This document shows positions 12,103-15,121 of a stretch of 15,121 nucleotides of DNA, in pieces (the first letter of the stretch is position 1; each line of letters begins with the position of its first letter). The notes below the pieces were generated by a model. It had not been told where the DNA came from, ran no database searches, and saw only the letters and a program-made list of their open reading frames with translations. A program made the translations under genes and the position numbers. The stretch lies in NCBI GenBank assembly GCA_030149405.1, contig JASBRM010000090.1:1-15121 (forward strand). Direction: 5' to 3'. The stretch is from Neptuniibacter sp. Its GTDB lineage: Bacteria > Pseudomonadota > Gammaproteobacteria > Pseudomonadales > Balneatricaceae.

Positions 12103-12159
12103 AAATAACCCAGAGATAAATGGCGCGCATAGCGTCCATGATTCAGCGCCATGTTATGC
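12103..12159 (+). other. attC-like recombination site (attC3)
   Basis: The 57-bp site has R'' AAATAAC, R' GTTATGC, and paired inner arms ATGGCGC (12120-12126) and GCGCCAT (12146-12152). It is the most canonical attC hairpin of the array. Its R' opens cassette 3. Confidence 0.8.
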
Positions 12160-12176
12160 GCTGGGAGATATTTAAA

Positions 12177-12473
12177 ATGTATATGAAGGCGATTTATTTA
12201 GGCGCGGGCGATGATGGTTATCAGACAGGCGTAGGCGCAGAATTCGATACCCCAGAAGAGACAAAGGCAGCTTTTGATGCTCTAAAGCCTCGCTCAATTG
12301 ATGTGTCTAAAGCCCCATTTTTAATTGATTTGTGGGATGAAGAAAAAGGGATTCTTGACTCAATCGGAGTCAGTGAAGAGCTATACACCGAAGTTACAGG
12401 CCAGCAGGTATATAGCGCCGAGGTTTATAAGCAAATTGACCGTGATTATTGGTCGCAAGCTGAAAGCGCATAA
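12177..12473 (+). CDS. Cassette 3 protein, unknown function (98 aa)
   Basis: An acidic soluble protein. The first part is strand-rich with glycine turns (MKAIYLGAGDDGYQTGVGAE). It continues with TPEETKAAFDALKP and an Asp/Glu-rich C-terminal half ending DRDYWSQAESA. The family is not recognised. The ATG at 12177 follows GGGAG by nine bases; a second ATG two codons later is possible. The cassette ends are complementary over ten bases: GTTATGCGCT at 12153 and AGCGCATAAC at 12465-12474, the latter containing the stop codon. Confidence 0.7.
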   Translation: MYMKAIYLGAGDDGYQTGVGAEFDTPEETKAAFDALKPRSIDVSKAPFLIDLWDEEKGILDSIGVSEELYTEVTGQQVYSAEVYKQIDRDYWSQAESA

Positions 12474-12527
12474 CCAATAGCTAAACCGCAGCCGAAAGGC
12501 TGTCGAGAATTGAGCGCCTTGTTATTT
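12468..12527 (+). other. attC-like recombination site (attC4)
   Basis: The 60-bp site runs from R'' GCATAAC to R' GTTATTT and contains a central hairpin with a GAAA loop (CAGCC-GAAA-GGCTG). The left box overlaps the stop of cassette 3. The sequence after R', TTGGCGCGGGAGAT, opens cassette 4. Confidence 0.75.
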
Positions 12528-12543
12528 GGCGCGGGAGATTTAT

Positions 12544-12837
12544 TTGAAGGCGAGCAGGTTAACGTTTTTAAACCGATGGGTTGGGAAGCTAGTTATCTAT
12601 AACAGCAACAGCAGTATAACCGAGCCTAAAGTTGTATTTATCTCTGGTGTCAGTAACCGGGGGCGACTGAAGGGGCAGGTTCTAAATCGCTCTGGAATGG
12701 TCTTTGTTGGTCATCCTAAATACTGTGTTGAGTACACGCCTAGATTATTTAACAGACTTCTATTTGTCTTTGAGTGGCGTAAAGCGCTTGCGGTACAGCA
12801 GGCGATGAATAATAGGCTAACTACTGGTAAATGGTAG
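12544..12837 (+). CDS. Cassette 4 protein, basic, unknown function (97 aa)
   Basis: A basic protein with a strand-rich, possibly small barrel-like middle (GKLVIYNSN, PKVVFISGVSNRGRLKGQV, GMVFVGHPKYCVEY). A hydrophobic-aromatic helix follows (RLFNRLLFVFEWRKALAV). The family is not recognised. The likely start is TTG at 12544, six bases after GGGAG, matching the ribosome-site position of cassette 3; no ATG lies nearby. The cassette is closed only by a degenerate site, so this gene is probably no longer mobile. It is the last cassette before xis-int. Confidence 0.58.
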   Translation: MKASRLTFLNRWVGKLVIYNSNSSITEPKVVFISGVSNRGRLKGQVLNRSGMVFVGHPKYCVEYTPRLFNRLLFVFEWRKALAVQQAMNNRLTTGKW

Positions 12838-12856
12838 CACCCAAAGCCCGTTAGAT
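12838..12856 (+). other. Degenerate attC end at the right edge of the array
   Basis: CACCCAAAGCCCGTTAGAT looks like the start of an R'' box (CCAAA, expected from cassette 4's GTTATTTGG) fused to a canonical R' GTTAGAT. The stem between them would be deleted. It marks the junction between cassette array and phage integration genes. Confidence 0.4.
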
Positions 12857-12883
12857 CAGATAATGACTGGATAAGGTAAGAAT

Positions 12884-13093
12884 ATGAGTGAACTACTATC
12901 AAAAGATGAAATGGTAGAACTTACCGGTGCAGCCACAAGAGCTAAACAGATTAAGGTTCTAAGGGATGCGAACATCTCTTTTGTTATCCGTGTAGACGGT
13001 TGGCCACGAACAACCTGGTACAACGTAAACAACCCATCTCACCTTCGAGCAATTAAAATGGAAGACGAACCAAACTTTGGGGCAATTGGATAG
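12884..13093 (+). CDS. DUF4224-domain protein, probable excisionase/recombination directionality factor (69 aa)
   Basis: The sequence fits the DUF4224 family: SELLSKDEMVELTGA at the N-terminus, a QIKVLRDANISFVIRVDGWP middle, and TTWYNV. Members are small proteins encoded directly before tyrosine integrases in prophages. An excisionase or integrase-control role is inferred from this conserved position. The stop lies eight bases before the integrase start. AAGGT provides the ribosome site. It is transcribed with the integrase, possibly from the pL-type promoter through the cassette array. Confidence 0.85.
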   Translation: MSELLSKDEMVELTGAATRAKQIKVLRDANISFVIRVDGWPRTTWYNVNNPSHLRAIKMEDEPNFGAIG

Positions 13094-13101
13094 GTAAGGC
13101 T

Positions 13102-14103
13102 ATGGGGCGAAAAAGGAAGGAAGGAACAGAGTGGCTACCTCCTCTTTGTTATGAGGGCCGTTCAGCTTATGAATTCAGACCGACTGTTAATGGTAAGGTC
13201 CAGATAATCCGCTTATGCGCACTAGGCACTAAACAGCACGTTGTCTGGAACCGTTACGAGCAAGAAAAGCGTAAGCTTGAAATGAGCAGCGGAACCGTTG
13301 AGGCGTTGTTCGAAGAGTTTTTCGAAAGCCCTCAATGTCTAAAGCTCGCCCCCGGAACCATTCGCCAGTATAGAAAGAACGCCAAAATGCTCTGTAAAGT
13401 CTTTGGACACCTGCAAGCGAAAGCGGTACTGCCTGAATGGGTTCGTGAATACATGGATACCCGCGGGAAAGATCACGAAGTAACCGCCAACAGAGAAAGG
13501 GCTTTTATGTCGCGTGTATATAACTGGGGTTACGAACGCGGCAAAGTTCCTATGAATCCATGCGATAAGGTTAGAACCTTCTCAGAGAGCGCCAGAGAGC
13601 GTTACATCACAGATGAAGAATACAAAGCAGTATATGACTGCGCCACCTCTTTAGTTAAAGCAGTAATGGAAATTAGTTACTGCTGCGCCGCTCGTAAAAG
13701 TGACGTTCTAGGCCTGACAAATAAGAAGCTTTTGGATGAAGGGATAAAAATCAAACAAGGGAAAACAGGCAAAGAGCAAATTAAAGCCTGGTCCCCTCGC
13801 CTTAAGGCCGCTATCAAACTAGCTAAAGACTCAAAAGCCACCAGCTTTAGGTTTGTAATTTGCAACACAAAAGGCCACAAAGTAACGGTGGATGCGTTCG
13901 ATTACTACTGGAACAAAGCAAAAGATGAAGCAGCTAGAAAGAACCCAAGCCTAGATTTTGACTTCACTTTCCACGACATCAAAGCAAAGAGTATTAGTGA
14001 TGTTGAAGGCACTAAAGCAGAGAAACAAAAGTTCTCCGGCCATAAAACATCAGCAATGGTGGATACATACGACCGGAAAACGGAAGTGGTAGATACACAT
14101 TAA
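13102..14103 (+). CDS. int: Phage tyrosine integrase (333 aa)
   Basis: The enzyme catalyses site-specific insertion and excision between the phage site and the tRNA-Leu gene. The N-terminal 60 residues form an arm-binding-type domain. The core-binding SAM-like domain covers about 64-160 (TVEALFEEFFE to NPCDKV), and the catalytic domain follows. Catalytic residues are visible as Arg198 (CAARKSD), Lys221 (QGKTGK), His291 (FHDIKAK), His314 (FSGHKT) and Tyr323 (DTYDRK). The second catalytic Arg of the HxxR motif is Lys294 here. This variant appears in other DUF4224-linked integrases as I recall. Length and domain order are normal and the frame is intact. Sequence features of IntI integron integrases are absent. 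Confidence 0.96.
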   Translation: MGRKRKEGTEWLPPLCYEGRSAYEFRPTVNGKVQIIRLCALGTKQHVVWNRYEQEKRKLEMSSGTVEALFEEFFESPQCLKLAPGTIRQYRKNAKMLCKVFGHLQAKAVLPEWVREYMDTRGKDHEVTANRERAFMSRVYNWGYERGKVPMNPCDKVRTFSESARERYITDEEYKAVYDCATSLVKAVMEISYCCAARKSDVLGLTNKKLLDEGIKIKQGKTGKEQIKAWSPRLKAAIKLAKDSKATSFRFVICNTKGHKVTVDAFDYYWNKAKDEAARKNPSLDFDFTFHDIKAKSISDVEGTKAEKQKFSGHKTSAMVDTYDRKTEVVDTH

Positions 14104-14127
14104 CCCGAATATTAAGGAGCGCGCCTT

Positions 14128-14550
14128 ATGGAACGCGAACAGAAATACTTAGTTATCAAACTGGCTGATCTCGAAAACTACCTGCCTGATATGGAACACA
14201 ACGAGATTATCCGTCTCGCTCAGTTGGTAAAGCAGCGTCGAATTGCTGACGGCAAACAAGACACTCAATATGTGTGCGTTGCTGATGATTGGCCGATGTA
14301 TGAGCCGGTTTGGAGCATGATAGAACGCTGGGTTGATGGTGGCGCGTCTTCTTCAATGCCTTGTTATTCAGCTGAGCTGTCAGAAGCAATAAATAAAATA
14401 GCAGCTAATGCCAATTTCTGCACAGATGCTTTGCTGGATGATTTGGTAGATTGGCTCTGCGCAAACGGATATCAAGGCGCAAAATTTAGAAGCCAAGTCG
14501 AGCGCTACAAATTAAACAGAAACGCAGATGCGGAATGCATGCCTGAATAA
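14128..14550 (+). CDS. Unknown cargo protein between integrase and attachment site (140 aa)
   Basis: A soluble, acidic protein of unrecognised family. It begins with a helical charged region (LADLENYLPDMEHNEIIRLA), continues with a Trp-rich middle (DDWPMYEPVWSMIERWVDGG), and ends with helices containing two or three cysteines. There is no signal peptide, membrane segment or nuclease motif. AAGGAG lies eight bases before the ATG and the gene is followed by a strong terminator, so it is the last gene of the integrase transcript. A gene between int and the attachment site is a usual place for lysogenic cargo, including defence genes. Confidence 0.7.
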   Translation: MEREQKYLVIKLADLENYLPDMEHNEIIRLAQLVKQRRIADGKQDTQYVCVADDWPMYEPVWSMIERWVDGGASSSMPCYSAELSEAINKIAANANFCTDALLDDLVDWLCANGYQGAKFRSQVERYKLNRNADAECMPE

Positions 14551-14594
14551 CACCGCGTTTATAAGCCAAATGGCACATATGCACGCAAACAATA

Positions 14595-14616
14595 CCGCCC
14601 TATGAGGCGGTTTTTT
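14595..14616 (+). terminator. Intrinsic terminator after the integrase operon
   Basis: Stem CCGCC, loop CTATGA, stem GGCGG, followed by six T residues. It lies 45 bases after the last plus-strand gene and ends phage transcription before it can run into the antisense of the tRNA genes. Confidence 0.88.
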
Positions 14617-14757
14617 ATTGCTAAGACTGTACCAAATAATACAGTTTTTCAGACATCTATAGGCGCGAAAAAACTACTGTATAAAATGAAAGAAAAAATG
14701 AAATAAAATGAAGCGGCTTTTTGGTTAGTAAATCTTAACCTTACAGCCCTTTAAAAA
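14617..14757. other. AT-rich spacer between prophage terminator and tRNA-Leu; probable attachment-site flank
   Basis: This stretch has no gene. It holds inverted copies of ACTGTA (14626-14631 and 14640-14645), a direct copy near 14675-14680 (ACTGTATAAAAT), and an inverted GGTTA/TAACC pair near 14733-14750. Short repeats here could be integrase arm sites, which is unproven. The core site is expected in the 3' part of the tRNA-Leu gene. The matching second att copy is not in the window. Confidence 0.4.
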
Positions 14758-14845
14758 TGGTGCCCGAGACCGGAATCGAACCGGTACGCTTGCAATAAGC
14801 GGGAGATTTTAAGTCTCCTGTGTCTACCAATTTCACCACCCGGGC
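14758..14845 (-). tRNA. leuZ: tRNA-Leu (TAA)
   Basis: The minus strand folds as a type II tRNA: acceptor GCCCGGG/CTCGGGC, anticodon stem GGAGA/TCTCC with loop CTTAAAA giving TAA, a long variable arm, and T arm ACCGG-TTCGATT-CCGGT. CCA is encoded. It is the third gene of the tRNA operon, and its 3' end faces the prophage, so it is the likely insertion target. The gene is complete, as usual when a phage restores the 3' end. Confidence 0.96.
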
Positions 14846-14852
14846 TGGGAGA

Positions 14853-14926
14853 TGGAGGCGCGGGTCGGAATCGAACCGGCGTACACGGAGTTGCAGTCCG
14901 CTGCATGACCACTCTGCCACCGCGCC
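14853..14926 (-). tRNA. cysT: tRNA-Cys (GCA)
   Basis: The minus strand gives acceptor GGCGCGG/CCGCGCC, discriminator T, encoded CCA, and anticodon stem CGGA/TCCG with loop CTGCAAC giving GCA. U73 fits tRNA-Cys identity. It is seven bases upstream of tRNA-Leu in the same transcript. Confidence 0.97.
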
Positions 14927-14943
14927 TTTATTCTTGCTCTTGC

Positions 14944-14964
14944 AAAAAACCCCGGATTCCGGGG
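14944..14964 (-). terminator. Hairpin with T-run between tRNA-Gly and tRNA-Cys
   Basis: On the minus strand CCCCGG-AAT-CCGGGG is followed by six T residues. It looks like an intrinsic terminator within the tRNA operon. It may reduce read-through so that tRNA-Gly exceeds Cys and Leu, or serve as a processing signal. Confidence 0.7.
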
Positions 14965-14973
14965 CTTGATAAT

Positions 14974-15048
14974 TGGAGCGGGAAACGAGGTTCGAACTCG
15001 CGACCCCAACCTTGGCAAGGTTGTGCTCTACCACTGAGCTATTCCCGC
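14974..15048 (-). tRNA. glyW: tRNA-Gly (GCC)
   Basis: The minus strand gives acceptor GCGGGAA/TTCCCGC, D arm AGCTCAGTGGTAGAGC, anticodon loop TTGCCAA giving GCC, T arm with GTTCGAAC, discriminator T and encoded CCA. It is the first gene of the operon. Confidence 0.97.
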
Positions 15049-15070
15049 AGCCTTGAAACAAGTGGTGGGT

Positions 15071-15098
15071 ATTATAGAGCTCCGCTCTTGTATGTCAA
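15071..15098 (-). promoter_or_regulatory. Sigma-70 promoter of the tRNA operon
   Basis: On the minus strand -35 TTGACA and -10 TATAAT are both perfect consensus, separated by 16 bp, and lie about 22 bases upstream of tRNA-Gly. After the -10 there is TACCCACC, not a strong GC-rich stringent discriminator. Confidence 0.92.
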
Positions 15099-15121
15099 CA
15101 CTGTAACAAGAAAAAAATATG

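Noticed and set aside
13102..14103. Integrase considered as an integron integrase (IntI) driving the cassettes
   Set aside because: The N-terminal arm-binding-like domain, the DUF4224 neighbour and the tRNA target are phage-type, and I see no IntI-specific insertion between the catalytic boxes. The cassettes must have come through a recombinase encoded elsewhere.
14627..14644. CTGT...ACAG as a LexA box
   Set aside because: The spacing between CTGT and ACAG is 10 bases, while a LexA box needs 8. It lies downstream of the terminator and not at a promoter.
14741..15061. Open frames on the minus strand across the tRNA genes
   Set aside because: They are translations of tRNA sequence (for example SGVRIPVS-like peptides from T arms), not genes.

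Overview
The window is the regulatory, replication and integration part of a lambda-like temperate phage. It sits as a prophage next to a chromosomal tRNA-Gly(GCC)/tRNA-Cys(GCA)/tRNA-Leu(TAA) operon at the right edge. The same tRNA order is the glyW-cysT-leuZ operon of Escherichia coli, and leuZ-type genes are common integration targets. This, the encoded CCA ends, the DnaT-like replication protein and the Rha/KilAC regulator suggest a gammaproteobacterium. I cannot name the genus.

Layout. (1) 1-641, minus strand: two small genes separated by integron-type attC recombination sites; the array runs off the left edge. (2) 636-5915, minus strand: a tightly packed early operon. Read from its promoter it holds cro, a Rha/KilAC regulator, a replication initiator carrying its own iteron origin, several small coiled-coil proteins, SSB, zinc-ribbon proteins, a VRR-NUC nuclease, and a possible late regulator. 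(3) 6199-6557: terminators after cro, then a cro/cI divergent control region with three copies of a 13-bp operator, GAACT-N3-AGTTC or close variants. (4) 6551-8660, plus strand: a cI-like repressor without a peptidase domain, followed by a HipA-like kinase gene that overlaps an unrecognised partner gene. (5) 8675-9421, minus strand: a secreted DUF2845-like protein and a HIRAN-domain protein. (6) 9511-9576: a second cluster of three copies of the same operator on a strong promoter (OL/pL-like). (7) 9591-11336, plus strand: an operon with a LuxR-type HTH protein, small proteins, and a secreted Excalibur/nuclease-like protein. (8) 11334-12856, plus strand: a gene-cassette array with four attC-like sites, three intact cassettes, and two damaged ends. 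(9) 12884-14550: DUF4224 excisionase-type protein, tyrosine integrase, one unknown gene and a terminator. (10) 14758-15098: the tRNA operon and its promoter.

How it works together (inference). The repressor would hold two promoters about 3 kb apart, pR for cro/replication and pL for the operon running to xis-int, as lambda CI does at OR and OL. The initiator would bind the iterons inside its own gene and bring in the host helicase. Cargo sits in places that do not disturb this circuit: the kinase pair behind cI, an antiparallel pair between cI and pL, one gene beside the attachment site, and two sets of attC-flanked cassettes at the distal ends of both early operons.

The most unusual feature is the pair of cassette arrays. 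For five cassettes the first 9-11 bases are complementary to the last bases before the next attC, which is the signature of integron cassettes. No integron integrase is present in the window.
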